Of a stretch of DNA of 64,000 nucleotides, positions 15,763 through 24,889 are shown in pieces. The DNA is from Streptomyces colonosanans (GTDB taxonomy: Bacteria > Actinomycetota > Actinomycetes > Streptomycetales > Streptomycetaceae), in the NCBI RefSeq assembly GCF_001866645.1, contig NZ_MLYP01000002.1:1-64000 (forward strand), read 5' to 3'. Below the pieces are notes generated by a model that did no database searches, was not told where the DNA came from, and saw nothing but the letters and a program-made list of their open reading frames with translations. The position numbers were made by a program, and so were the translations under genes. Numbering within the stretch: the first letter of the stretch is position 1; each line of letters starts with the position of its first letter.

Positions 15763-18342
15763 TCAGTCCGTCGCGATCGCGTTCAGTACGTTCATGCGGC
15801 CCGCCCGGAACGCCGGGACCAGAGCGGCGAACAGGCCCACGAAGGCCGAGCCGATGAAGACGTAGGTGATCGTCGGCCAGGGGATCTCCAGGACCTTCAG
15901 CCCCTGCAGGGCGAGGAGCTTCTGCGCGGCCGCGCCCCAGCCGATGCCCAGGCCCAGGCCCAGCAGGGCACCGAAGACGGCGATCACCACGGACTCCAGG
16001 CGGATCATGCGGCGCAGCTGCCTGCGGGAGAGGCCGATGGCCCGCATCAGGCCGATCTCACGGGTCCGCTCGACCACCGACAGGGCCAGCGTGTTCACCA
16101 CACCGAGGACCGCCACGATGATCGCGAGCGCCAGCAGGCCGTAGATCATGTTCAGCATCTGGCCGATCTGGTCCTTCAGCGCCTTCTTGTAGTCGGTCTG
16201 GTCGCGCACGGTGTAGTCGGGGTACTTGTGCAGCGCGGACTTGAGCGCCTTGTAGGCGGCGTCCTGCTGCCCGTCCTTGGCCATGGCGAAGACCATCAGG
16301 TCCTTCGGCATCTTGGCGGCGGGCACGTACTTGGCCACCGTGGCGATCGAGGCGTACATCGCGCCCTTGTCGATGACGACTTCGTCGCTGGTGATGGCGC
16401 GGACGGTCAGCTTGCCCGTCGTACCGTCCTTGAAGTTCACCGTGACGGCGGAGCCGAGCTTGATGCCGTGGTCCTTGGCGAAGCCCTCGGAGACGGACAT
16501 CGAGTCGGGCTTGTAGGCGTCGGCGAGGCTGCCGGAGACCGTCTTGGTGCGCAGGTCCTGCGCGAAGGTCGGGTCGGCCGCGTTGATCACCTTGTTGTCC
16601 GGGACGCGGCCGTCCGGGGTGGTCAGGGACACGTCCACCAGCCTGTACTCGGTGACCCGGGCCAGCTCCGGCACGGACTTCACGGCCTTGACCGCCTGCG
16701 GGGTGATGATCCCGGTGCGGCCGCTGTCGATGATGAAGTCCGTGCCGACGGTCTTGTCGAGCTGGTCGGTGGCGGAGGCGACCATGGAGGAGCCGACCAC
16801 CGACAGGCAGGCCACCAGGGCGAGGCCGATCATCAGCGCGGCGCCGGTGGCACCGGTGCGGCGCGGGTTGCGCAGGGCGTTGCGCTCGGCCATCCGTCCG
16901 ACCGGCCCGAAGACGCGCAGCATGATCGCGCCGAGGACGCGGACCATGCCGCCGGCGAGCAGCGGGCCGATGACGACGAAGCCGATCAGGGTCAGCACCA
17001 CTCCCAGGCCCAGCCAGGCCGAGCCGCCCTTGGCCGCGTCCGCGGTGGCGGCCACGTACAGGCTCGCGCCGCCGGCACCGGTGAGGAGCAGGCCGATCAC
17101 GGCGCGTACGACACCGGCCTTGACGTCGGCCGGGGTGCCCGCGTCGCGCAGCGCGGCCATCGGGGAGATCTTCCCGGCCCGCCGGGCGGGCAGGTAGGCG
17201 GCGAGGACGGTGACGACCACGCCGAGGACCAGGCCGATCACCGGGGTGGTCCAGGCGACGGTCAGATCGTCGGTGGACAGGTGCATGCCCATGTTGCCCA
17301 TGAGCTTCATCAGGCCGACCGCGATGCCGACGCCCGCTCCCACACCGAGCACGGAACCCACCACGCCGAGCAGCAGCGCCTCGATGAGCACGGACTGGTT
17401 GACCTGCCTGCGGGAGGAGCCGACGGCCCGCATGAGGCCGATCTCCCGGGTGCGCTGGGCGACCAGCATCGAGAAGGTGTTGACGATCAGGAAGATGCCG
17501 ACGAGGAAGGCGATCCCGGCGAAGCCGAGCATCGCGTACTTCATGACGTCCAGGAAGCTCTGGAGTTCCTTCTGGTTGGCGTCGGCGACCTCCTTGGCGG
17601 TCTGCACCTTGTAGCCATGGCCGACCGCGGCGGTCACGTTCTTCTTCAGCTGGTCGTCGGTGACACCCTGGGCGGCGGTGACGTTGACGTTCGTGTACAC
17701 GCCGGTCTGCCCGACCAGGGTCTGCTGGGCGGTCTTCGTGTCCAGGTAGAAGATCGCAGCGCCGGGGTTGGTGACGGTGAAGTCGGCGATGCCGGACACG
17801 TGGGCGCGGTGCGTGCCGACCACGGTGATCATGCTGATCTCGTCACCCAGCTTCAGGTGGTGCTTGTCGACGGTGTCCGCGTCGACCATGACCTGATCGG
17901 GGCCCTTGGGCGCCCCACCGGAGGTGATCTTCATGGTGCGGGCGTCGTTGCTGTTCCAGCCGCCGACGATGGTCGGGGCGCCACTGCTGGGCGACAGCTT
18001 GTCCAACTTGGCGTCGACGACGGTCACCGAGGTGGAGAACACCGTCCCCTCGGCCGACTTCACACCCTCGGCCTTGCGTACCTCGCCGAGCACGGAGGCC
18101 GGCAGGACCGGCGGCTTGCCGGTGCGGGAGGTGGTCTCTCCGTTGTCGGTCGAGTCCTTGCTGCTGACCGTCACATCCGAGGACGTCGCCTGGAAGAGGT
18201 TGTCGAACGTCGTGTTCATCGTGTCGGTGAACACGAGCGTGCCGCACACGAACGCCACCGACAGCAGGACCGCGACGGCGGACAGCGCCATGCGTCCCTT
18301 GTGCGCGAAGAAGTTGCGCAGGGAGGTCTTCAGGACGGTCAT
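15763..18342 (-). CDS. ABC transporter permease, MacB/FtsX type, duplicated
   Basis: An 859-residue protein with two FtsX-like units. Each has a large extracytoplasmic domain and three to four membrane helices. The two units share the signature (T)REIGLMRA(V/I)G(S/L)SRRQ(V/L), seen at about residues 295-315 and 760-780. An N-terminal helix (residues 18-38, LSAVAVLLSVAFVCGTLVF) begins the protein. This is the fused, two-FtsX form common in Streptomyces exporters of antibiotics, lipids or peptides. It overlaps the ATPase gene by 4 bases (ATGA), so the pair forms one exporter. Substrate unknown. Confidence 0.92.
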   Translation of the reverse strand: MTVLKTSLRNFFAHKGRMALSAVAVLLSVAFVCGTLVFTDTMNTTFDNLFQATSSDVTVSSKDSTDNGETTSRTGKPPVLPASVLGEVRKAEGVKSAEGTVFSTSVTVVDAKLDKLSPSSGAPTIVGGWNSNDARTMKITSGGAPKGPDQVMVDADTVDKHHLKLGDEISMITVVGTHRAHVSGIADFTVTNPGAAIFYLDTKTAQQTLVGQTGVYTNVNVTAAQGVTDDQLKKNVTAAVGHGYKVQTAKEVADANQKELQSFLDVMKYAMLGFAGIAFLVGIFLIVNTFSMLVAQRTREIGLMRAVGSSRRQVNQSVLIEALLLGVVGSVLGVGAGVGIAVGLMKLMGNMGMHLSTDDLTVAWTTPVIGLVLGVVVTVLAAYLPARRAGKISPMAALRDAGTPADVKAGVVRAVIGLLLTGAGGASLYVAATADAAKGGSAWLGLGVVLTLIGFVVIGPLLAGGMVRVLGAIMLRVFGPVGRMAERNALRNPRRTGATGAALMIGLALVACLSVVGSSMVASATDQLDKTVGTDFIIDSGRTGIITPQAVKAVKSVPELARVTEYRLVDVSLTTPDGRVPDNKVINAADPTFAQDLRTKTVSGSLADAYKPDSMSVSEGFAKDHGIKLGSAVTVNFKDGTTGKLTVRAITSDEVVIDKGAMYASIATVAKYVPAAKMPKDLMVFAMAKDGQQDAAYKALKSALHKYPDYTVRDQTDYKKALKDQIGQMLNMIYGLLALAIIVAVLGVVNTLALSVVERTREIGLMRAIGLSRRQLRRMIRLESVVIAVFGALLGLGLGIGWGAAAQKLLALQGLKVLEIPWPTITYVFIGSAFVGLFAALVPAFRAGRMNVLNAIATD

Positions 18343-19127
18343 GACGTGCGCCCCCGGGCGTCGAAGTCCTTCATCCGGTCCAGGACCTGGTCCGCGGTGG
18401 GCTGGTGCATCTCGTCGACGATCCGGCCGTCGGCGAGGTACAGCACCCGGTCCGCGTAGGAGGCGGCCACCGGGTCGTGCGTGACCATCACGATGGTCTG
18501 GCCCAGCTCGTCGACCGAGCGGCGCAGGAAGCCGAGGACCTCGGAGCCCGCGCGGGAGTCCAGGTTTCCGGTCGGCTCGTCACCGAAGATGATCTCGGGC
18601 CGGGCGGCCAGTGCCCGGGCCACGGCCACGCGCTGCTGCTGGCCGCCGGACAGCTGGTTCGGCCGGTGCTTGAGCCGCCCGGCGAGCCCCACGGTCTCCA
18701 CCACCCGCTCCAGCCATGCCCCGTCCGGCTTGCGCCCGGCGATGTCCATGGGCAGCGTGATGTTCTCGATCGCGTTCAGCGTCGGCAGCAGGTTGAACGC
18801 CTGGAAGATGAAGCCGATCCGGTCCCGGCGCAGCTGCGTGAGCTTCTTGTCCTTCAGACCGGTGATCTCGGTCTCGTCGAGGAAGATCTGACCGCCCGTC
18901 ACGGTGTCGAGCCCGGCGAGGCAGTGCATCAGCGTGGACTTGCCGGACCCCGAGGGGCCCATGATCGCGGTGAACTGGCCGCGGGCGATGTCCACGTCGA
19001 CGTGGTCGAGGGCGACGACGCGGGTCTCCCCGGCTCCGTACGCCTTGACGACCTGCCGCGCTCGCGCGGCAACGGCCGTACGCTCTCCAGTGCCCCCGTG
19101 CCTGGGAATGGTCACGGCCGATGTCAT
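18339..19127 (-). CDS. ABC transporter ATP-binding protein, MacB/LolD type
   Basis: ATG at 19127 with GGAGA upstream gives 262 residues. Walker A is GPSGSGKST, the signature is LSGGQQQRVAVARAL, Walker B is EIIFGDEPTGNLD and the H-loop is VMVTHDP. The DEPTGNLDS sequence is diagnostic of the MacB/LolD/FtsE group. The gene is coupled to the permease by an ATGA overlap, and the pair probably works as a mechanotransmission-type exporter. The upstream region holds unusual repeats (see 19128-19602). Confidence 0.95.
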   Translation of the reverse strand: MTSAVTIPRHGGTGERTAVAARARQVVKAYGAGETRVVALDHVDVDIARGQFTAIMGPSGSGKSTLMHCLAGLDTVTGGQIFLDETEITGLKDKKLTQLRRDRIGFIFQAFNLLPTLNAIENITLPMDIAGRKPDGAWLERVVETVGLAGRLKHRPNQLSGGQQQRVAVARALAARPEIIFGDEPTGNLDSRAGSEVLGFLRRSVDELGQTIVMVTHDPVAASYADRVLYLADGRIVDEMHQPTADQVLDRMKDFDARGRTS

Positions 19128-19602
19128 GTCATGTCTCCTATGTCGATCAGATAGTGGAACGCGCAGAGACGCACCACGTCGGTGCGTGCCGGATTCGGAT
19201 TCGGCAATCAGTCTGGTGCCGGAGAGGGCCCCGGCGCGCTGGTGCCCGGCCCCGTCCTCCACTGGGGAAAACCCCACCCCTCCCCATGCGGCCGGCACGA
19301 CCCCCGTGCGCGCCGACCGCCCCCCAGCGGCGTAAAGCCAGGTTAAGGACGACCCCCATGGCCTCTCGTCCTCCGCCGGTACGAACCCTCCCCCAGACCC
19401 AGTGGGGACTTACCCCTAGGGGCAGTCCACCGATGGGTGGAGCCCTTCTCAGGGACGGCTCCACCCATCGACGCAGTCAGGCTCCACCCTCCCGTCGCGT
19501 CAAGGTCAACTCTCCCGTCGCGTGAAGGTCAACTCTCCCGTCCCGCCACGGTCGAGTGCGAAAATTGCGTGCGACGTACACACGCAAAGGGGAGGGCATC
19601 CG
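19128..19602. promoter_or_regulatory. Divergent intergenic region with hairpin and tandem repeats
   Basis: 475 bases between the ABC ATPase and MFS genes. It contains a perfect 14-bp inverted repeat (19431-19444 with 19457-19470). A tandem 23-base repeat spans 19491-19536 and includes AAGGTCAACTCTCCCGTC twice. A CCCCTAGGGG palindrome lies near 19414-19423, flanked by GGACT and AGTCC. No gene is seen. The layout suits an operator region controlling two divergent exporter units. Confidence 0.45.
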
Positions 19603-21096
19603 GTGGGCAGCACCCAACCTGCGATACACAAGACGGAACGGCACACCGGAGCGGGCCGGCGCGGCGCCGTCGTCGCCGCGCTGATGCTCGCGATGGCATT
19701 GGCCGCGCTCGACTCGACGATCGTGTCGACGGCCGTACCGCAGATCGTCGGCGACCTCGGCGGCTTCTCCGTCTTCTCCTGGCTGTTCTCGGGCTATCTG
19801 CTGGCCGTCACGGTGACCCTGCCCGTCTACGGCAAGCTCTCCGACACCCTGGGCCGCAAACCGGTCCTGATCGCGGGCGCGGCCGTCTTCCTGCTCGGCT
19901 CACTGCTGTGCGCGGCCGCCTGGAACATGACCGCGCTGATCGCCTTCCGCATCGTGCAGGGCCTGGGCGGCGGCGCCCTCCAGGGAACGGTGCAGACGCT
20001 CGCCGCCGACCTCTATCCCCTGAAGGAACGACCGAAGATCCAGTCCAAGCTGTCCACGGTGTGGGCGGTGTCCGCGGTCGCGGGCCCGGCGGTCGGCGGG
20101 GTACTGGCCGCCTACGCGGACTGGCGGTGGATCTTCCTCATCAACCTGCCGATCGGCGCGGTCGCCCTGTGGCTGATCGTGCGTCATCTGCACGAGCCCC
20201 GCCGCGAGGCGCGCCCCCGCCCCCGCATCGACTGGGCGGGCGCGCTCGCGGTGTTCGCCTGCGGGGGCGTGCTGCTGACAGCTCTGGTGCAGGGCGGAGT
20301 GGCCTGGCCGTGGCTGTCGGCGCCCTCCCTGGCGCTGTTCGCTGCGGGACTCGCGCTGGTCGCGGTGGTGGTGGCGGTCGAACGCCGGGCGGCGGACCCG
20401 ATCATCCCCGGGTGGGTGTGGCGGCGCCGTACGATCGCCGCGGTCAACCTGGCGCTCGGCGCACTGGGGTTGCTGATGGTGGCGCCATCGGTCTTCCTGC
20501 CGACCTACGCCCAGGCGGTCCTGGGCCTTCCCCCGGTCGCGGCCGGATTCGTGCTCTCCGTATGGACGTTGAGCTGGCCGGTGTCCGCGGCGCTGAGCCA
20601 GCACGTGTACCGGCGCATCGGCTTCCGCGACACCGCGATGCTGGGCATCGGGCTCGCGGCCCTGATCCTGCTGGCCTTCCCCTTCCTGCCCTACCCCGGA
20701 TCCCCCTGGCAGCCGGCCCTCCTGATGCTGCTGCTCGGCGGTGCGCTGGGCCTCTTCCAGCTCCCTCTGATCGTGGGCGTGCAGTCGACGGTCGGCTGGG
20801 CGGAGCGCGGCACGACGACGGCGTCCGTCCTGTTCTGCCGCCAGACGGGCCAGACCGTCGGGGCATCGGTGTTCGGTGCGATCGCCAACGGCGTCCTGAC
20901 GTCCCGGCTGGGCGGCGCGGGCGACCTGGACGCGGTGACGCGGGGACTGGACGCCGGCACCACGCCTGAGGCGACCCGCAGGGCGATCGCATCCGCGGTC
21001 CACGCGGTCTACCTGGGCGCGTCCTGCGCGGCCGCACTCGCGTTCGTGCTCCTGCTCCTGCTGGCACCCCGCCGCTTCCCGGTACTCGAGGACTGA
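19603..21096 (+). CDS. MFS drug exporter, EmrB/QacA (DHA2, 14-TM) family
   Basis: The GTG start at 19603 has GGGGAGGG upstream and gives 497 residues. Motif D/C features are present: ALDSTIVSTAVPQIVGDLGG near the N-terminus, motif A as YGKLSDTLGRKPV, and motif C-like VAGPAVGGVLAAYADWRWIFLIN. There are 14 predicted helices, consistent with proton-driven multidrug export. No TetR gene is adjacent, so control may come through the repeats in the intergenic region upstream. An earlier in-frame ATG (19522) lies inside the tandem repeats and is rejected. Confidence 0.93.
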   Translation: MGSTQPAIHKTERHTGAGRRGAVVAALMLAMALAALDSTIVSTAVPQIVGDLGGFSVFSWLFSGYLLAVTVTLPVYGKLSDTLGRKPVLIAGAAVFLLGSLLCAAAWNMTALIAFRIVQGLGGGALQGTVQTLAADLYPLKERPKIQSKLSTVWAVSAVAGPAVGGVLAAYADWRWIFLINLPIGAVALWLIVRHLHEPRREARPRPRIDWAGALAVFACGGVLLTALVQGGVAWPWLSAPSLALFAAGLALVAVVVAVERRAADPIIPGWVWRRRTIAAVNLALGALGLLMVAPSVFLPTYAQAVLGLPPVAAGFVLSVWTLSWPVSAALSQHVYRRIGFRDTAMLGIGLAALILLAFPFLPYPGSPWQPALLMLLLGGALGLFQLPLIVGVQSTVGWAERGTTTASVLFCRQTGQTVGASVFGAIANGVLTSRLGGAGDLDAVTRGLDAGTTPEATRRAIASAVHAVYLGASCAAALAFVLLLLLAPRRFPVLED

Positions 21097-21126
21097 CCGC
21101 GCGAACAGCGCACGGGGCGGCGGCTA

Positions 21127-22011
21127 CTACTCCACCGGGGCCCGGCCCGTGAGGGTGGCGAGGCTGTGGCGCACATGGTCCATCTGGGCCTGTACGCAGT
21201 CCCATTGCTCGCCATGGTCCCGCAACACCCGTTCCGTCTCCCGGGCCATGCGGTCCTCCCGCACCCGCGCCTCGGCGATCACCTCAGCGGCGCGCGCCTG
21301 GGCGTCCCGCTGGATCCGCCGGGCCAACTCCTTCGTCTCGGCGAGCGCCCCCTTCGCCTGAGACAGGGCGGCCTTGGCCTGCGCCACCCGCTCCGCCCCC
21401 GACGCGTCCGACGCCGCCACCCGTTCGACCAGCGCACGCTCCTCGCGCTCAAGGCGCTCGGCCCGCTCCCGCTCCTGCTCGGCGAGCAGCCCCTCGGTGC
21501 GCTGCCGCACCTCTCGCAGCGCGGTCAACGCCTCCCCACGCCCCTTCTTCACCTCGCGCCGCGCCCCGATCCGTACGTCATCGGCCTCGGCCCGGGCTGC
21601 CAGCAGCCGGACACGGATCCGCTCCTCGGCCTCGCCACGCACCTCGTCGGCGTACGCCTGCGCGGCCTCCCGCACCCGCCGGCCCTCCTCCTCCGCCTCG
21701 GTGACCAGACGCCACGCCTCCTGCCGCGCGTCCTCCCGTACGGCCGCGGCCTCCTCCTGCACCAGGCAGAACACCCGCTGCGCCCGGTCACCGAGGCACT
21801 CGTACGTCTGCCGGGGCAGCCGCGCCACCGTCTCGCGCAGCAACGCCAGATCGGCCTCCATCTCCTTGGCCAGCACGGTCAGCCGGGCGGCCCGCTCCCA
21901 GGCGGCGTCGCGGTCCCACGAGAGGGCCGCGATGTACGCGTCGACCTGCTCGGGACGGTAACCACGCCGCATGGACGCGAAGCCGTGCGGCGGCTCCGAT
22001 GCGCTACTCAT
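21127..22011 (-). CDS. DivIVA-like coiled-coil protein (annotated cellulose-binding in relatives)
   Basis: ATG at 22011 with GAGAGGGG upstream gives 294 residues. The N-terminus has GFASMRRGYRPEQVDAYIAA, the F/G-x-x-R-x-GY-x-x-x-(Q)VDxYI signature of DivIVA-type domains that bind curved membrane. The remaining 230 residues are nearly all Ala/Glu/Arg coiled coil with no membrane segment. Homologues in Streptomyces are often labelled cellulose-binding, but the sequence suggests a cytoskeletal or polar-growth scaffold. Convergent with the MFS gene. The next gene upstream on the strand belongs to the toxin-immunity island. Confidence 0.8.
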   Translation of the reverse strand: MSSASEPPHGFASMRRGYRPEQVDAYIAALSWDRDAAWERAARLTVLAKEMEADLALLRETVARLPRQTYECLGDRAQRVFCLVQEEAAAVREDARQEAWRLVTEAEEEGRRVREAAQAYADEVRGEAEERIRVRLLAARAEADDVRIGARREVKKGRGEALTALREVRQRTEGLLAEQERERAERLEREERALVERVAASDASGAERVAQAKAALSQAKGALAETKELARRIQRDAQARAAEVIAEARVREDRMARETERVLRDHGEQWDCVQAQMDHVRHSLATLTGRAPVE

Positions 22012-22235
22012 CGTGGAACCCCTCTCCACCTGACTGACACTGATCGATGATTTCGCGCACATCTTGATGGATCGGGCGGACGTGCTCATAACACGACACT
22101 CCGCACGCAATCGGTGGATGAAGCCGGACACCAAAGGCACATGGGCCGCCCTGCACGCACAAAGGCCGGGCGGTCGCACGAATTCGCACGACCGGCCCGG
22201 CCCTTGACACCACGTCAGGACGCGTCAGGAACGGG

Positions 22236-24881
22236 TCACAACAATCCGTCCCACATCTGCTCCAGCAGCACCGACCACCAGTTCTCCGGGGAGCCGAGCG
22301 CCGCCGGGTCGAGGGTGGCGAGCTGGGCCTGGAAATCGACCGTCCAGCGGCCCGCCTGCTCCTGGTTGAGCCCGTACCGCAGCCGCCACATCCGGCCGAG
22401 CAGCGCCAGACAGCGCACGAACTCGGGCAGGCCCGTGTTCACGAACTGCGGCGGTACGGCAGCACCGCCCGGCCCCGCCTCCACGGGAACCGCGACGATG
22501 TTCGCCGTGCCGTACTGCACACAGATCGCCTTGCCGAAGTCGCTGCCCATGACGAGGTACGAGCCCGCGTCCGGGGCCGGCTGCACCCCGCGCTCCTGCG
22601 CCAGTTCGGCCAGTGTCGGCACCGGGCGGCCCGGCTGGGCCTGCGCCCAGAAGAACGGACCCATGTCGAAAGGCAGTCCGGCCACCACCAGGGTGTGCGC
22701 CACGATAGGCGGCACGCCCTGCCGGGAGACCGCGGCCTGGTCGAACCGGAAGACCCCCGGCCCGAAGGAACCGGCCAGCTCCTGCCCGATACCCTCCGGC
22801 GGGACCGGCGGAGCGGGCTGCACCGGCGGCAACGGGGCGCGCACCGGACCCGGACGCGCCGGACCGTCCGCCACCTGGTGCAACTCACCCTGATGCGCAA
22901 GTAGTTGCTGCATACCTTGCTGGCGCGAGGCATGGTCGGTGCCGTACGGGGCGATGCTGGTGATCCGCGCCTGCGGCCAGTTCTCCCGGATCATCCGCGC
23001 ACAGTAGGCCCCCGGCAGCTCGCACGACTCCAGCTCCGTGTGCAGTTCCAGCACCTGGTCCGGCGGAACGTTCATCGCACGCAGCTCGTGGAAGATCTGC
23101 CACTCCGGGTGCGGGGTGCCCGGCGCCGAACGCCGGATCAGCTGCTGCTCGGAACCGTCCTGCGCACGGTAGCGCAGCACGGCCTGGTAGCCGGGGCCGA
23201 CCGTCGGCAGGCCGGACTGCGGATAGCCGTAGGACGGCTGCCCGCCCGGCACGGGATGCGGACCACCGGCCGACATACCGGGAGCACCCGGAGGCGGCGG
23301 AGGCATGCCCGGACCACCGGCCGGCGGCCCGGCCAGCATGGTCGCGGCGTGATGTACGCCACCGGGGGCGCCGGGAGCGGCGGGGGAACCCGGACCACCG
23401 GGACCTCCCGGAGCGTTCGGAGGCACGCCCGGGGCACCGGGAGGCTGCGGCGCACCAGGAGCACCAGGAACGCCAGGGGGAGCCGAAGGGCCCGATCCGG
23501 GTCGGCCCGGATCCGCGAGCATCGTCGCCGCATGGTGCACACCGCCCGAAGGCGTACCACCCGGCGGGTTCGGCGCACCCGGCGCAGGCGTGCCCGGCTG
23601 GCCCGGAGCTCCGGGCGGGCCCGGAGGAGGAGGCGTACCAGGACCACCAGGAGCAGCCGAAGCGCCCGGCCCGAGACGACTCGGATCCGCAAACATCGTC
23701 GCCGCATGGTGCACACCGCCCGAAGGCGTACCACCCGGCGGGTTCGGCGCACCCGGCGCAGGCGCACCCGGACCCGTCACACCCTCGGGACCGTCCGGGC
23801 CGGCCTGCGAGACGAACTGCGTGGGCACATAACCGCCCGCCGGAGCGCCCGGCGAAGGCGTGGCACCCGGCTGCGCGCCCGGCGCGCCAGGGGCACCCGG
23901 CGGATGCGGCACACCACCGGCATGCCCACTCCGCGGCGGCGCCGCCTTGCTGGTCGCGACGTCGGCGATGTCCCCGGCGTTCGGCGCCAACGGCCGCGCG
24001 GGCGCAGGCGAACCGGCCGACGGTTGAGACGATTCGGGCGCCCCGGGAGCCTGCGGAGCACCCGGAGGGGGCGTACCCGGCGCACCCGGCGGCGGAGTCT
24101 CCGGCACCCCCCGCTCGCCCAGCGCGGGAGCCACCGCCGTGCGCGGCAGCCGGCTGCCGCCCGCCATCAGCGCGGTCTTCGCATCCGGTGTGGACGCGGG
24201 CGGCGGCGTGTCACCGTCGGCATCACTCAGCGGCGGCGCGAACACGGTCGCCGGCAGCGGCACCGAACGGTCCTCACCCGCCTCGGCGTTGGTGTCGGTC
24301 CCCGCCCACGGCGTCGCCCCGGCGGCCCCGCCCCGCACCTCGTCACCGCCCTCGGCGGCAGGCCACGGCGTACCCGACGCCGGACGTTCACCCTCCGCGG
24401 CCGGCCCGGAAGCCGGAGCAGACGCAGCAGCCGGCGCGGCCACCGGACGGGAACCGGCACCGTCCGACGCTCCGGACGACGACCCGCCACCCTGCCGGCG
24501 ATCCGGAATACCCCTCTTGTCCGCCTCCTCCTGGAGCCACTCCGGCGGGCTCAACAGGAACGACGTCTGGTTCAGGTCCACCCGGGCCGCGGGCGCCGGC
24601 GCCGACTGCGCCGCCGCGTCCTGCACCCCGTACTCCTCCTCGTACCGGCGGATCACCTCACCCACCGGCAATCCCGGCCACAGCGTCGCCTCCCCGCTGT
24701 CCCGGGCGATGACCAGCCGCTGCGCACCCCCGTCCGACCGAGGCCTCTCGCCCCGGTCCTCCGCCCACACCACGAACCCGAGGCCGAACTCCCGCACCCG
24801 CACCTCACGATGCTGGTACGCCGGCACATCTGCGTTGATCCACTCTTCGGCGCGCTCCTGCGCCTGCGCGAACGTCACCAT
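22236..24881 (-). CDS. Multidomain protein: Imm35-like head, Pro/Gly linker, deaminase-like domain, SUKH-4 tail
   Basis: About 881 residues. Residues 1-75 (AQERAEEWINADVPAYQHRE, then LVIARDSGEATLWPGLPV) resemble a small Imm35/YrhB-type domain. Residues about 90-560 are a collagen-like Pro/Gly/Ala linker with repeated GGVHHAATM motifs. Residues about 585-690 (HPEWQIFHELRAM, TELESCELPGAYC) fit the nucleic-acid deaminase fold of polymorphic toxins, with candidate zinc ligands His and Cys. The last 190 residues (GVFRFDQAAVSRQG, FVNTGLPEFVRCLALLGRM) are SUKH-4-like. A toxin-like and an immunity-like domain in one chain suggest a self-contained or domesticated module. The ATG at 24881 has GAGG at 6 bases. 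A GTG at 24893 overlaps the upstream gene by 4 bases and is an alternative. Confidence 0.75.
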   Translation of the reverse strand: MVTFAQAQERAEEWINADVPAYQHREVRVREFGLGFVVWAEDRGERPRSDGGAQRLVIARDSGEATLWPGLPVGEVIRRYEEEYGVQDAAAQSAPAPAARVDLNQTSFLLSPPEWLQEEADKRGIPDRRQGGGSSSGASDGAGSRPVAAPAAASAPASGPAAEGERPASGTPWPAAEGGDEVRGGAAGATPWAGTDTNAEAGEDRSVPLPATVFAPPLSDADGDTPPPASTPDAKTALMAGGSRLPRTAVAPALGERGVPETPPPGAPGTPPPGAPQAPGAPESSQPSAGSPAPARPLAPNAGDIADVATSKAAPPRSGHAGGVPHPPGAPGAPGAQPGATPSPGAPAGGYVPTQFVSQAGPDGPEGVTGPGAPAPGAPNPPGGTPSGGVHHAATMFADPSRLGPGASAAPGGPGTPPPPGPPGAPGQPGTPAPGAPNPPGGTPSGGVHHAATMLADPGRPGSGPSAPPGVPGAPGAPQPPGAPGVPPNAPGGPGGPGSPAAPGAPGGVHHAATMLAGPPAGGPGMPPPPPGAPGMSAGGPHPVPGGQPSYGYPQSGLPTVGPGYQAVLRYRAQDGSEQQLIRRSAPGTPHPEWQIFHELRAMNVPPDQVLELHTELESCELPGAYCARMIRENWPQARITSIAPYGTDHASRQQGMQQLLAHQGELHQVADGPARPGPVRAPLPPVQPAPPVPPEGIGQELAGSFGPGVFRFDQAAVSRQGVPPIVAHTLVVAGLPFDMGPFFWAQAQPGRPVPTLAELAQERGVQPAPDAGSYLVMGSDFGKAICVQYGTANIVAVPVEAGPGGAAVPPQFVNTGLPEFVRCLALLGRMWRLRYGLNQEQAGRWTVDFQAQLATLDPAALGSPENWWSVLLEQMWDGLL
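23335..23764 (-). repeat. Linker repeat with three GGVHHAATM motifs, including a 71-bp exact duplication
   Basis: Positions 23520-23590 and 23694-23764 are identical over 71 bases (174-base offset). They encode GGTPSGGVHHAATM and flanks. A third, diverged copy of the motif lies near 23335-23364. Confidence 0.85.
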
Positions 24882-24889
24882 CGCCGACC

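Noticed and set aside
11950..18459. 2169-residue open frame on the plus strand
   Set aside because: It lies antisense to mfd and the ABC permease and is Arg/Asp/Val-rich low complexity, the usual shadow of high-GC coding DNA; no domains.
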